NCBI RefSeq assembly: GCF_914767665.1
Contig: NC_059506.1
Location: 17,089,825 to 17,153,824, forward strand
Source of the DNA: Harmonia axyridis
Taxonomy: Eukaryota > Arthropoda > Insecta > Coleoptera > Coccinellidae
DNA: 64,000 nt
Direction: 5' to 3'
This document shows, one piece after another, positions 28,201 to 36,208 of the stretch (positions are counted from its first letter, which is position 1; every line of letters starts with the position of its first letter). Under the pieces are notes generated by a model. It did not search any database. It was not told where the DNA came from and saw only the letters and a program-made list of their open reading frames with translations. Both the position numbers and the translations under genes were made by a program.

Positions 28201-31200
28201 TGCACTTATCAATTTTTAGTCAAAAAACTGGCCGTTTTTAGTAATTGGAATGTTGTTAAACAAATTTAAAAATAAATTGTACCTACTTAGTAAACACAGT
28301 GCGGTACGCATTTTTATTTAAACTATTATTAATTTTAAAAATATGAAAAATGTTGTTCGCCCTTTATCTTCGAAACAAAGAGGTTTTTCAAAAATCATCC
28401 AAGGACAAAACATGCTTCAAATAGTCCAAGGAACAACCCCCTGAATTTTTGCCGCATGTTTAGGAAACACCCTGTATATCTCGTAAATATTATCAGTGTG
28501 GGCGTTATTTCGGATACAAAACAAGAAATTAAAGATAATGGGGAATCAAGATTTGAAATATTAAATATTAGAAGATTAAAATGGAGAATGATAATAGAAA
28601 ATAAAGTCTCATATGTAGATTCAAAGTCGTGCGTAATAACATTTAGAAATAAAAGTATCTCAAATAATATAGCTACCTATCAAAATACAGGGTGTTTCAA
28701 GTTCGACGGCCTATTAAACGTTTCTGGAGAACGTGGCCGATTTGAAATCTGAAAAGTCGGAATATGACATTGTTCATAATGCCATATTCACCTAAAATAT
28801 TTTCGAAGTTCCGGTACTTCCGGTTATACAAGAATTAACAAAAATGTTTTCGAAAAAAACTTTCTTTTTCATTTTATGTCTCAGATATTATCAAGATTTC
28901 CATTTTAAATTACTCTTTCCTAAAATTATTGCGTTAGTCATATTCCGAATTTTCAAATTTCAAATCGTTCTCCAGAAACGTCTAATAGGCCGTCGAACTT
29001 GAAATACCCTATATATTAGATGTATTACAATACATTAGCCGTGATGTTCAGTGTTATAATTGCTTATTATATAATCATATGTCCAAATTATGTAAAGGAA
29101 GAAAAAAATGCAACAAATGTGGTTGTGATCATGAAACAAATAATTGTAGAAGTGAGCAATTTGTATGTTATCACTGTTAAGGTTCCCATGCATCCACTGA
29201 TAAAAAATGTGTCGAATATGATAGGCAAAACAAATTAAAACATGATGGCGATTTACAAATATACATATTATGAGGCAAATTTGATTTTGAAAAGAGAAAA
29301 TAATAATATCATCATCAATATCAAGAATGATCTAACGAATTTCCCCCCAAATGAATAACGCAGAGTCAGTAAAATTAAATGAGAATTTATCTCCAACAGT
29401 ATCACAATATACATATGCGCAAAAAAACAGCTACGCATATCAATAATACGTATAAACATGTACAAAATAATACGAGTAAATCAAAACCAAAAAAAATTAC
29501 AACATATAAAACTAAAAATAGACCACCAAAAAGTAAACCAGATTTCAAAAGGCAAGATATTGAAGAGTGTCTCCTACCGTATAATCCTTCATTTAAGAAA
29601 TAAAAGATTTCAAATAATTCAGGATGAAAAAAAGAAATTCATTGAAAAAAATCTTGTTTGATCAAAATATATCCAATAATAAATATATGTTTATCCTCCC
29701 AACCTCATCCTCCACTCTGTCTGGGTTTCGAAGGGTGCGAATTAAACAAAGTCATCATAATAGAAGGAACAGCGCAGAAATAGCTTATAAGGAAATGTAT
29801 GCAGAATGAATGACGATGCAAGATTGGTCAGACGAGGTAAAAGAAGGAGAAGAAGGCCCAAAAAGACTTGGATATATGTCAAGAAGTTCATGAGTGTAAG
29901 GAATCTATCGGAAAACGACAGTCTGGATAGAAAAGAATGGAAGTTGGATATTGTAAGGCGATGTCAGATGGTGTAAAATAATTTTATATGTCGAGTTTGA
30001 AGAAGAAGAAGTACCATTTTAAGCTTCGTGCAAAATTTCGTGTGGATAGTCATCAAAACCATAGAAAATTCAAGTATGGAAAAGAACTAATATTTCAGTG
30101 ACAACAGATGAAATTTCATATTATATACAGGGCAATTTGGGAGGAATTGGCCAAACTCCAGGAGAGTATTGTACACATGAAAATAATTCGAAAAAACTCA
30201 TATGTTCTTATACAATTCCCATTTGTTTTCGAGATTTCAGTGCATATCTTGTGAAGTGTAGATACCATAAGAGAAAAACTTGAGAAAAACACAACTTTAA
30301 CACACTGTATCTCAAAAAAAATGAGAATCGTGAAGGAACATACGAGTTTTTTTTAATTATTTTCATGTGTACAATACGCTTCTGGAGTTTGGCCCATTCC
30401 TCCCAACTCACCCTGTAATATCACACATAGATTCAAAAGTTTTGCATCGCCCTATATGTTTTCTTGTTCAACGTATCCATATCTCATTCAAATTAATTTA
30501 ATGATTAATCAATAAGAGTTGTTTTTGGTCTACGACTTCGTGCCATCTCCAAACTTTTATTCCTTCATAAAAAATGAAGGGTACCTACACTACTTAATTG
30601 ATCAGTTTCAAGTTTCGAATCGCTGTTGTATCCTTGAACACGAGTGATCAATATGGTTGAATTACGATCATGACGACACTGTGAAAAAATCGCCAAATTA
30701 TTATAAGAAAATACAACCCACATTTCCTACAAAAGAATACCTCAGAATTTCGATAATATAAACCAAATTACTGCATCAATTGTCCATTTGTCTAATGGGA
30801 TCCATCACAGTTTCTCACATGAACATTAATCATATCAAGAGGTATTACCACTAAGACTGAAGATGAGAAGTTTTGATGATATTATCCTTCTGAAATTCGA
30901 TTTGACCAGTCGGTGATTATTTAACATATATTTAGTACTAAATTTAAACCTTGTGAGAATTTTTCAAAATTTCGTTTTGCTGATAATTTCAAAACTGCCA
31001 ATTAAATCAAGATAAACTTTTGAATTTATGTTGATTCAGACAAATTTTAAGGAGAACATTGAAAAAAAATCAATTATTCTGTGGCAACATACTTCACAGA
31101 GTTGAGATTCAGTGTGTTGATTGGAAATACAATTCAAGCTTCCTACAAAATGTCGTGTTGATTAAGTCACCAGAACCAAAGGAAATTCAAGGAGAATATT

Positions 31201-33175
31201 GAAAAAAAAAACACAATATATCCACCGATTACACTAGATTGAAATTCAGAGTGTATATTTTGTAAAATAATCTCTCAATGGTTTTTCCATCTTCAGGAGG
31301 GTTGTATCATCAGAACCCCTCATTCAGATTCACTAACTGACAATAATATCATAATAACTCCTCTGATATACATACATACAGTGTCTAAGGATGAAATAGG
31401 TATATGAACGATCGCTCAAAAGCTTCAGACATCAAGTCAGTTCATTTCCCAATTTTTTAAATAAATTATCAAGAACTTATATAAAATATTAGTACCCATT
31501 CACTATTATTCAATCTAAATAATTGTGCCATATGGATTAGAAAATACTTACAGAAACAGTATGAGCATGTTCACATCTTCTCCTAGGACTGCCGTGGTCA
31601 ATACTTGTCATTTGCTGTTTTAAAGAGTCGTAATCTCTATTGTTTCCAGAACCACTAATCATATTCAGGCTGAAATTTCTTGACAGGGTACCTGGTTGTA
31701 TAAAATAATTAAATTAAATAAGATTTCAATACCTAATATTAATTAATAAAAAATAAATGAAATATAACTTTCATAATAAATAAAATATAACTTTTATAAT
31801 CTGGACACACTTCAATCCATACATTCCATAATCTGGGCAATCATATTCTGAATTACATCTTTTTAATGGTGAAATTTTCGCAGTTTAGTTCCAAGGCCCG
31901 GAAAATATACAAGCAGTTAACTAAGCACTTCAATGTACACATAATTTGGGAGAAAATTTCAAAGTTAGTAGAGGATGTTCGGAAAAATTCAAAAAGAGAT
32001 ATGCAGTTAAGAATTAGTGGTAAAATTCATCCCATTTCAATATTTAAATATTATTTCGTGTTTAAATTTTTTGTCCCAAAACACTGAATCCCTTATGTTT
32101 CTTGATTATATATATATATAATTTGTTTAATGTTTTTATATTTATGATTTTGATTTTTTTAATAAGAATTAATTTTGTGTTATTTCTGTGAAAACCAATC
32201 ACTCTCTTTCAACCCATCTTCAGGAAAGAAAATTAACCGATGAACAAAACATTAAGCAATGTATTGAATATAAAGTGTATATTTTTTGAAATGATATTTC
32301 TCAAATATACAAAAAATTTCAAAAATTCTTCATATTATAGAACAATAGAATAGAATTCATAAGTAATACAATGATTAGTTTTTGCAAAATGAGTTTAATA
32401 AATCAACTTTCTATAATGCCACAACTCAGTAAACTGTATGTTTACTTTTGAGTTGTATAATGGCAGGCTCTTGAAGCTGGTTTATGCAACATTCCTAAGA
32501 ACTAAACCTAAGAATTCAGTGGCGTTTATGCACTCACTTGTTAGTTCTTAGTGAAGAAAAGCGCACATGCTTGATCTACTTTCTATTTGTTCTATACTCT
32601 GAAGTTTGACATTAATATTGATTGTGAAAAAATTAAATTTAATTTTTTTTCAGATACACTGAATACTTTTCATTGATAAACACGAATAAAAGAACATAAA
32701 ATGATATAAACTGGTACTCTTTAATATTGAAATTCTATTCTATTCATTATTTTAACTAAGAGCTTAGTCCTTAGTTAAAAGTTAACAACTTTTTAGTACT
32801 ATTGTTAGTTCTTAGACCTCAGGTAAAATGCATAAAACGCCCTCATTGATTTGTTAGCATTTAATTCTTAGTTCTTAGGTTTAGTCTTAGTCCTCAGTTC
32901 TTAGGAATGGTGCTTAAACCAGCCCTTAATGAAGGAATTTGTTTAGCACTTCAAAATGAAGAAATAATAATAATCATACAAGTTTATTCATCTGATAATG
33001 AGCTAATACATAAATACATACAGAAACATAAATTAACATTTTAAGTTACAGAGGATTTTATGCGAGATATTATCCTGTGCGCAACTAATACATCAAATTA
33101 AAGTAACTGTACTCAATTTCTCCACTCACCATTTGTGCTATTTGTTCCACCATTTGTTTCATTGTTAGTTGCCAT
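4048..33175 (-). CDS. dlg5: Discs large homolog 5 (MAGUK scaffold), eight coding exons
   Basis: Dlg5 is a membrane-associated guanylate-kinase-like scaffold at cell junctions that links cadherin complexes, polarity and vesicle traffic. Exons, in transcript order: 33175-33130, 31691-31552, 23874-20772, 15264-14839, 12603-12411, 9103-8879, 6459-6049, 4240-4048. All junctions are GT-AG and phases match throughout, giving 4737 nt, 1578 aa plus stop. Domain order: short N-terminus, long coiled coil (about 70-440), PDZ1 (about 443-528), PDZ2 (about 553-633), low-complexity linker, PDZ3 (about 998-1083), PDZ4 (about 1154-1238), SH3 (about 1248-1315), hinge, guanylate-kinase-like domain (about 1390-1578). 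This order is diagnostic of Dlg5. The start lies in the earliest exon with an in-phase ATG; an additional upstream exon cannot be excluded. Confidence 0.95.
4241..6048 (-). other. dlg5: dlg5 intron 7
   Basis: 1.8 kb. At 5600-5700 there are phrases such as GATAAGTCGAACTTCTATAAC and GATAAGTCGAATTTTTTGGG, which look like decayed pogo/Tigger end sequence. Nothing else is recognisable. Confidence 0.35.
6049..6459 (-). CDS. dlg5: dlg5 exon 7: guanylate-kinase-like domain
   Basis: 411 nt in phase 2, acceptor TTTCAG and donor GTAAGT. It encodes residues 1378-1514 of the GK-like domain. It starts with the YQRVERL lead-in and RPVLVLGPLAD, which replaces the GxxGxGK nucleotide loop of true guanylate kinases, as is usual for MAGUK GK domains that bind phosphopeptides instead. 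Confidence 0.94.
6460..8878 (-). other. dlg5: dlg5 intron 6 with decayed repeats
   Basis: Contains a possible short inverted-repeat element at about 7165-7704, whose ends share the phrase CGTTCAGCAGAA in inverted orientation, and one copy (7990-8210) of a repeat found again at 17812-18010. A CAGGGT end phrase at 6791 has no visible partner. Confidence 0.35.
7990..8215. repeat. Interspersed repeat, copy 1
   Basis: Shares long direct similarity with 17812-18010: GGTTAGAACATTT, CACTACAGGGATAT, GAAAACCGTTAGAAATA, GGGTGGCTTAAATTACA and AGTTGCGTTATTTAG occur in the same order. Both copies lie in dlg5 introns in the same orientation. Type unknown. Confidence 0.6.
8879..9103 (-). CDS. dlg5: dlg5 exon 6: SH3 end and hinge
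   Basis: 225 nt in phase 2 from a CAACAG acceptor to a weaker GTAATT donor. It encodes residues 1303-1377: the last SH3 strand (GVVPSKYKVEEEL), then a basic, serine-rich hinge typical of the region between SH3 and GK domains in MAGUKs. Reading past the donor gives an immediate TAA, which supports this splice site. Confidence 0.9.
9300..9745 (-). pseudogene. 3' end of a non-LTR retrotransposon (CR1/L2-like)
   Basis: Two overlapping minus-strand frames together give the familiar C-terminus of CR1/L2-type reverse transcriptases: RRxRGDLI-like text (ERHERGDLIMTFRALHG), then LRGHPLKFYHE, and FLCNRVFDRWNSLPDHIV. The 3' end runs into an ATT/AAT microsatellite at about 9300-9323. A frameshift divides the two frames, so it is dead. 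Confidence 0.75.
9786..9870. repeat. 85-bp near-perfect hairpin
   Basis: Arms 9786-9824 and 9832-9870 (39 bp each) are complementary with one mismatch (C at 9816) around a 7-nt loop GATGTAT. Weaker pairing extends a few bases outward. The size and shape match a pre-miRNA hairpin or a tiny palindromic transposon. It lies inside the 9211-10311 element. Confidence 0.85.
10140..10213. repeat. pogo/Tigger-like terminal sequence
   Basis: On the minus strand it begins CAGTACAATCCCGATTATCT and continues with further NCG-rich text, the style of pogo/Tigger termini (CAGT..A.CCCG.TTATC). The matching second end is not evident. Confidence 0.4.
10548..10700. repeat. Fragment of the 28686-29013 element family
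   Basis: Carries ACTTCCGGTTATACAAGAAT, a TTTTTCATTTTATGTC run, AGATATTATCAAGATTTCC and ATTATTGCGTTAGTC in the same order as 28800-28940, with small differences. The termini are missing here. Confidence 0.65.
11380..11760 (+). pseudogene. Repeat-borne coding fragment, copy 1
   Basis: A 61-codon plus-strand frame (11388-11573) ends NQLEESKKNFIMYSLNMDER plus FLR and stop. The same protein end and the noncoding text after it recur at 34266-34600. The family is not recognised; being duplicated next to other transposons, it is most likely the tail of a transposon-encoded protein. The frame is open only at its 3' end. Confidence 0.55.
12411..12603 (-). CDS. dlg5: dlg5 exon 5: SH3 domain
   Basis: 193 nt between a TTTCAG acceptor and a GTAAGT donor, entering in phase 1 and leaving in phase 2. 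It encodes residues 1239-1302, most of the SH3 fold: the opening SLYVRCGFDR strand, the DDVLYVDNTMF turn and the conserved tryptophans of GQWRAWRLD. Confidence 0.92.
13135..14717. mobile_element. 1.6-kb foldback element
   Basis: The ends TGTACCGGGGTTTTCACC and GGTGAAAACCCCGGTACA are exact inverses. Inverted similarity continues for about 370 bp on each side (for example ATATACAGAGT, TTGCAATCAATATGTTG, AACATATGTT, GTTGCCAACGAT). The interior is itself folded around a perfect 15-bp stem with a 3-nt loop at 14070-14102, so almost the whole element is a nested palindrome. A direct tandem duplication of 62 bp lies in the left half (about 13712-13837). No transposase is visible. It lies in dlg5 intron 4. 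Confidence 0.85.
14070..14102. repeat. Perfect GC-rich hairpin at foldback centre
   Basis: Arms AAAGAGCCCGACACC and its exact inverse are separated by GAA. It is strikingly GC-rich compared with its surroundings and marks the symmetry axis of the foldback element. Confidence 0.9.
14747..14818 (+). mobile_element. 72-bp 5'-truncated RTE-type LINE tail
   Basis: The text GAGACCTATGTCGAACAATG followed by GACGCTAAGGGTTG and a (GAT)n run is the standard 3' end of insect RTE-clade LINEs. It is flanked by an 11-bp direct repeat TGTATATCAGA (14736-14746 and 14819-14829), a clean target-site duplication. It is therefore an almost fully truncated insertion, next to the 5' splice site of dlg5 exon 4. 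Confidence 0.8.
14839..15264 (-). CDS. dlg5: dlg5 exon 4: linker and PDZ4
   Basis: 426 nt, acceptor TTGCAG, donor GTGAGTG, phase 1 in and phase 1 out. It encodes residues 1097-1238: an acidic linker (NEDEDENE) then PDZ4 with LGISLVGGNASGIFI and the typical AGLRTGDQILEYNG turn. A 72-bp LINE tail sits just 9 nt into the downstream intron. Confidence 0.93.
15517..15550. repeat. Perfect 15-bp-arm palindrome
   Basis: CCATAGTATAAGAAA, a TCTA loop, then its exact inverse. It sits at the left margin of the sequence that splits the larger element. Confidence 0.85.
16503..17430. mobile_element. 0.9-kb DNA transposon with GCGAGTTCGGAAAGTCAG ends
   Basis: The left end GGGCGAGTTCGGAAAGTCAG and right end CTGACTTTCCGAACTCGTCC are inverse with few mismatches. 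Sub-terminal parts also share GCGCT-rich phrases (AATGCGC, CAGCGCTG) in inverted orientation. The interior is AT-rich and non-coding. It is nested in the 15460-17775 element. Confidence 0.75.
17812..18010. repeat. Interspersed repeat, copy 2
   Basis: Second copy of the repeat at 7990-8215, same orientation, with several small deletions relative to copy 1. Confidence 0.6.
18441..18729. mobile_element. Short element with TACAGGGT / ACCCTGTA ends
   Basis: Only about 8 bp of the termini are inverse, but they match the terminal motif of the other TACAGGGT-ended elements and the size is similar to theirs. A moderate stem with CGGTTTTATTT lies at about 18630-18660. Confidence 0.4.
18741..19450 (+). 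pseudogene. Decayed copia-type gag fragment
   Basis: A 78-codon frame (18759-18995) reads as the middle of a copia Gag (UBN2-like): AKWRLKDAKAQETLVMRMEE and CETAKEMWIKLENIFERKSK. Farther on, near 19315, a zinc-knuckle-like CFVCGKTGHLKF occurs, but its last cysteine is replaced by tyrosine. Several stops lie between. No LTRs are visible nearby. It lies on the plus strand in dlg5 intron 3. Confidence 0.75.
19507..19830 (+). pseudogene. Unrecognised basic protein, possible retropseudogene
   Basis: A 93-codon frame from 19549 encodes a basic peptide with a well-structured composition (LPGGWHVMETLSTKFPYYIP early, then WNKRLRRKIMHQRRLRNF near the end). An upstream ATG at 19507 is in the same frame and would begin MLSRIGKPFT, which resembles a mitochondrial targeting start, but a TAA at 19537-19539 separates it from the rest. 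An A-rich tract follows soon after the stop. It lies antisense in dlg5 intron 3. It could be an intronless pseudogene copy of a small mitochondrial protein, or a short real gene starting at 19549. I do not recognise the family. Confidence 0.35.
20772..23874 (-). CDS. dlg5: dlg5 exon 3: coiled coil, PDZ1-PDZ3
   Basis: A single 3103-nt exon that starts after a CTGCAG acceptor and ends in phase 1 at GTGAGT. It encodes residues 63-1096. The first 380 residues are heptad-like (many L/E/K/Q) and form the coiled coil. PDZ1 contains VYVDSVVPLSPAD and the ligand-groove region; PDZ2 contains IYIERISRGSLAAQD; PDZ3 contains LGIQINCLQGGGIFV. The linker between PDZ2 and PDZ3 is serine-rich with a short HPHPHPH run. 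Its large size without introns contrasts with the short exons around it. Confidence 0.95.
24727..25181. mobile_element. Mutator-like MITE family, copy A
   Basis: About 450 bp matching 34602-35930 once the insertion in that copy is removed: CCTGGTGTGTCTACTTATAC at the left, AAAACGGGAGATTTTTC, TTTTTAAACGGC and GAGCGCCACCTTACAG inside, and ACACACCAGG then GCATCTT at the right. The left terminus is diverged here. Confidence 0.75.
25201..25679. mobile_element. MITE with GGTGGGTTTATGC ends, copy 1
   Basis: Starts GGTGGGTTTATGCACC after TTAAT and ends with the inverse GGTGCATAAACCCACC at 25624-25639. The right terminus is then repeated in a second version (about 25661-25679). CCTAAGAACTAAG-type sub-repeats occur near both ends. 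The termini resemble PIF/Harbinger ends, an inference. A second copy is at 32476-32924 and a partial copy at about 58895-59020. Confidence 0.7.
26647..26867. mobile_element. 221-bp foldback MITE
   Basis: About 90-bp arms are inverse: TATAACGAACGTTCATTTAA pairs with the right end, then TTCGTGGTCAAGAGTG, and TGTGATTACAAGTAG near the loop. The loop is about 40 bp and AT-rich. It cannot encode protein. Confidence 0.8.
27864..28476. mobile_element. 613-bp MITE with about 120-bp inverted ends
   Basis: TACAGGGTGTTTCCTAAAC at the left is exactly inverse to the right end, and inverse similarity runs about 120 bp (ATGCGGCAAAAATTCAGGGG, GTTCCTTGGACTATT, GATGATTTTTGAAAAACC). TA flanks both ends, consistent with a Tc1/mariner-type target duplication. 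It sits inside the LINE ORF1 remnant. Confidence 0.88.
28686..29013. mobile_element. 328-bp MITE with about 70-bp inverted ends
   Basis: TACAGGGTGTTTCAAGTTCG and the following GACGGCCTATTA are inverse to the right end, which carries point changes (CCCTATA for CCCTGTA). The interior matches 10548-10700. It is the second insertion in the LINE ORF1 remnant. Confidence 0.82.
29700..30012 (+). pseudogene. RTE-like LINE 3' coding end with (GAA)n tail
   Basis: Near 29838 the text reads GKRRRRRPKKTWIYV and later RKEWKLDIVRRC before a stop, the usual end of RTE-type reverse transcriptases (RRGRPKKTW then DRxxWR). It terminates in a GAAGAAGAA run at about 29999-30012. Only the last part of the protein remains. 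Confidence 0.6.
30127..30418. mobile_element. 292-bp MITE with about 60-bp inverted ends
   Basis: TACAGGGCAATTTGGGAGGA is inverse, with few mismatches, to the right end TCCTCCCAACTCACCCTGTA. Inverse similarity continues through CCAAACTCCAG and TGTACACATGAAAATAATT. Confidence 0.85.
31552..31691 (-). CDS. dlg5: dlg5 exon 2 (N-terminal segment)
   Basis: 140 nt between a CAG acceptor and a GTAAGT donor, open in the phase set by exon 1. It encodes residues 16-62, with a basic serine-rich stretch (SPRRRCEHAHTVS) that leads directly into the coiled-coil exon at a codon boundary. Confidence 0.85.
32476..32924. mobile_element. MITE with GGTTTATGC ends, copy 2
   Basis: Begins GCTGGTTTATGCAACATTCC and ends with GGAATGGTGCTTAAACCAGC in inverse orientation. 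It shares TCATTGATAAACACGAATAA and other phrases with 25201-25679. It lies in dlg5 intron 1. Confidence 0.7.
33130..33175 (-). CDS. dlg5: dlg5 exon 1 (start codon)
   Basis: ATG at 33175-33173 opens a 46-nt coding stretch (MATNNETNGGTNSTN) ending in phase 1 at a GTGAGT donor. The asparagine/threonine-rich peptide is not conserved enough to prove the start, but its phase fits exon 2 exactly. Confidence 0.75.
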
Positions 33176-34110
33176 AATTTTTCATGAGAGCTTGAAGTCA
33201 TCATTCACATTCATAAAATCATAGCTAATTTCCTACCACTATGTTTTATGTTCGTTTCTTGAAAGTAATTTTCAATTTCATGCAAATTAAAGGGAATTCT
33301 GGTCTTGTCAACCACAAAAGCCATTCGTAATACAATTTTTTCACGCTGGTGAATATAGAACTTGTTCAATTTTCAACTGAATTAGGATTAAACAATCATA
33401 GACCACCATTATTGATAATTAGAAGAATTCCCCAATTTTCACTCATCTTGAATATTGATACCTAACATATACCTATTTTCCGATTTGCCAACTTGACACT
33501 ACTGTCACACTAATGTCAATCCAACTGACAGTTTGACGTGACATTTCCACCAGTGTTACCAATGCTACTTCACTGAAAAATCCGAATTCTAGTCAAAAAA
33601 TCTGCGTCATCCGAAAAGGTATCCAAAAAAAACCGCTAGTTCACAGAACCATATATTATTTGAAAAAACTCAAAAAATTTGATATTTTTCATCCGCTCAA
33701 GTTAAAAAAACATTCGACTGGCTCTTTCTGGTTTACACCAACTGCCCGATATTAATTTTATAATATCTGCAATATGGTTTCGCTGGTGCTGTCATCTAGC
33801 ATTAATATTTAACGAAATGTGATTGTGACTTACAGGATTTTGAATCTAGAAGATCGATATCGAAGGCGCAATATTCGAAAGAAAATGAAATATTGGAATT
33901 CTTGTCGTGAACAGACTTTTTTCTGATGCTGGCAAAAAAATTACAAGACATTAATTCTAACAGTTTATTGCAATAAAAACAAAACATTGTAGGATTGCAT
34001 TCTTGAAGAGTTGAAATGAAAATGTTAATGCACATAATAAAACCCAGATGGAAAACATTTGTTAATTCATAACGAATCAACATCACAACATATTTCATCA
34101 CATTGAAGCA
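33176..34110. other. 5' flank of dlg5
   Basis: This region should hold the dlg5 promoter and 5' UTR. I see no clear TATA box or initiator that could be assigned, and no other gene. Confidence 0.35.
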
Positions 34111-34265
34111 TACTCAATAGGATGCATGAGCCCCTGAAAGAAGCCTCAGAGCCTAGCAGTTTTGCTAATCGGCGGATTTTAATCCGATTTGCGGATTTTT
34201 TTGGGCCTGGCGGATTTTTTTCGGATTTTGAAATATTTCGGATTTTTTTCGATTCACTGATTGAG

Positions 34266-34600
34266 GCAATAGAAAATATGCATAATCAATCAGGGAACCA
34301 ATTAGAAGAGAGTGAAAGGAATTTTATAATGTATTTTTTGAACATGGATGAAAGATTTCTTCGCTGAGATCCAATTGACCATATTCACCGTCGCCATATT
34401 GTTGTGCGACAACGTAAAATAAACCTTCATTTCTAATAATAATATTCGTTTCCTAATTGCCTTCAACATATAGAAACATAAGACAAAACTCTTAATATAT
34501 GAAGAGATTTTGCATAATAAGCTTATAATTCAAGATTATTGTATTTCGAAAATTCTCAGATTCGTGCATGATGTTCATAGACAACCAATGCATGTACAAT
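34266..34600 (+). pseudogene. Repeat-borne coding fragment, copy 2
   Basis: Repeats the end of the protein seen at 11380-11573 (NQSGNQLEESERNFIMYFLN then MDERFLR and stop) and its 3' flank. Between the stop and the shared 3' flank it carries TTGACCATATTCACCGTCGC, the end of the MITE at 53216-53641, as a short insertion. Confidence 0.55.
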
Positions 34601-34601
34601 A

Positions 34602-35930
34602 AGATGCATAGAATACCTGGTGTGTCTACTTATACCTGTAAAACTTTCAGACAAAACGGGAGATTTTTCGGATTTATACCTACTTGATTTCGAGGGATCG
34701 CGGGCTTTTCAGATGGCGCATACATCGTTTACATTTGACATTTCTCTCAATTCTCGACTCTTGTGAACGAAGGGCGTAGATCTTTTTTTTTCTAGGGGAG
34801 GGATAATCGAAAAAAAAATTTTTGACGACAACTTTTATTCATATCTGTAATGTTAGAAAAAGAAGTTTGATAATGAAGTTTGAACCAAATTACTCGAAAT
34901 AATTTTTGTTGTTACTAATTCGGTTGTTCTTACCTTGTTCTCAAATAAGAGTTACGAAGGAAAATGAGAAATTACTTGGATAATTTTGAGAAAAAAAAGT
35001 TTCATGAATATGAGCCCACAAAGGCTTTGCTTTTCATATACAGGTTGTTTCTAGTGTGTCTTACAGTTTATCAAATACTTATTTATCTTCGCTACAGATT
35101 AGGTAAATAAATACCAAAACTTATAATTAATGCATTCATTAGAGCTTACTAGCTGGATTTTAAAAATAATTTGGATTTTCCTGAGGATTACTAGAGATTT
35201 TTCTCGAAATCGATAGCAGAAAGGACAAAACTATAACAAATCTAAAAGTGTAGTACTGGACCAGAGTTTTTTCTACATTTTTCTAAACTAACAGCCATTC
35301 ACCAAAATATAGATTTGGAGGAAGGAAGCAGGCATCCTTCCAGAAAATATATCACCCTGTAGATTTGCATTCAAAATTAGCATATCACATAGTGAAAACT
35401 TTAAACTGGAATATCTATGGCCAATTCATATTAAATATCTTGTGAAGGGAAGGTTATACGAGAAAATAACTTGAACTTCAACACATGTATCTCAAAACAA
35501 AATGTTTGGGGACTCATGTTATAGGACTTTTTTTCTTAAAATAATTCGGAAATCTGTCATTTTCATTTGTATCCCCAATTTAGGAGCACCGTGTAATTAC
35601 CCCCAGTATCCCCCTATTTCTACGCTCTTGTCGTGAACTTTGAGTATAGAACAATAATATTTTATATTCTATGGTCTGTCATTATATTCCATTCATTTGA
35701 GTAAAAATTCGATATGAACTGAATTGTAATTTATTGTGAATGTTTGCAGTGTCTAAAATCAGTATTTCCTTTTTAAACGGCACCAGGCAGATGCGGGAAT
35801 TCGAAAAATTTTAAAGAGCGCCACCTTACAGCACTCTGGTGAAGCAGACCACCAAAGCAAAAGGTGGGTCTCTCAAAAAGTCTGAAACAAAATCGAATCA
35901 GTAAACACACCAGGTATTCTATGCATCTTT
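34602..35930. mobile_element. Mutator-like element, copy B, with 10-bp duplication
   Basis: The left end AGATGCATAGAATACCTGG is inverse to the right end CCAGGTATTCTATGCATCT. Exact direct repeats ATGTACAATA flank it (34592-34601 and 35931-35940). A 9-10-bp duplication with such ends points to the Mutator superfamily. It is interrupted by a separate element at about 34770-35626. No transposase is visible, so it is non-autonomous. Confidence 0.78.
34770..35626. mobile_element. Element nested in the Mutator-like copy B
   Basis: Comparison with copy A shows this stretch is extra. Its ends GGGCGTAGA and TCTACGCTC are nearly inverse, and flanking TTGTGAAC-type text is duplicated. It contains phrases such as TACAGGTTGTTTC and CACCCTGTAG, which may be a further small insertion. 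No protein is visible. Confidence 0.55.
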
Positions 35931-36076
35931 ATGTACAATAACGCAGAATTCGGATTTTTCAGTGAAGTCGCATTAGCAACACTGGCATAAACCCACCATA
36001 AGAGATTTTGAATCGAACCATAGACCTAATCTAGTTTGTCTATGAATCGAACCTAACAATATTTATTGTATATTTC

Positions 36077-36081
<5 letters not shown>

Positions 36082-36118
<37 letters not shown>
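36082..36118. repeat. (AT)n microsatellite
   Basis: A run of alternating A and T of about 37 bp in the 5' flank of the C10 gene. Confidence 0.9.
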
Positions 36119-36121
<3 letters not shown>

Positions 36122-36208
36122 TAAAATCATATATATCTGATAAAATAAAATTTTAAAAAGGTCATTACAGATTTAATTTTTATACGACATCGTGATCAAT
36201 CAGAAATC

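Larger units (their letters stand above)
27080..29600 (+). pseudogene. LINE ORF1 (Gag-like) interrupted by two MITEs
   Basis: Plus-strand pieces read as the ORF1 protein of an I/Jockey-type LINE. YETTDLGPYVVYIEGTGGN near 27300 is the conserved lead-in to the RNA-binding core, KLQKYLYENN follows, and after the first MITE the text continues through SRFEILNIRRLKWRM to a second MITE. After that come zinc-knuckle pieces: CYNCLLYNHMSKLC, then KCNKCGCDHETNNC, then CYHC. Stops and frameshifts break the frame even without the insertions. No reverse transcriptase follows. Confidence 0.7.
23875..31551 (-). other. dlg5: dlg5 intron 2, repeat-filled
   Basis: 7.7 kb filled mainly by the elements listed separately. 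Two short TACAGGGTGT/GCAGGGTGTG phrases at 24117 and 24239 suggest a further fragment. The stretch 30430-31500 shows no recognisable feature. Confidence 0.5.
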
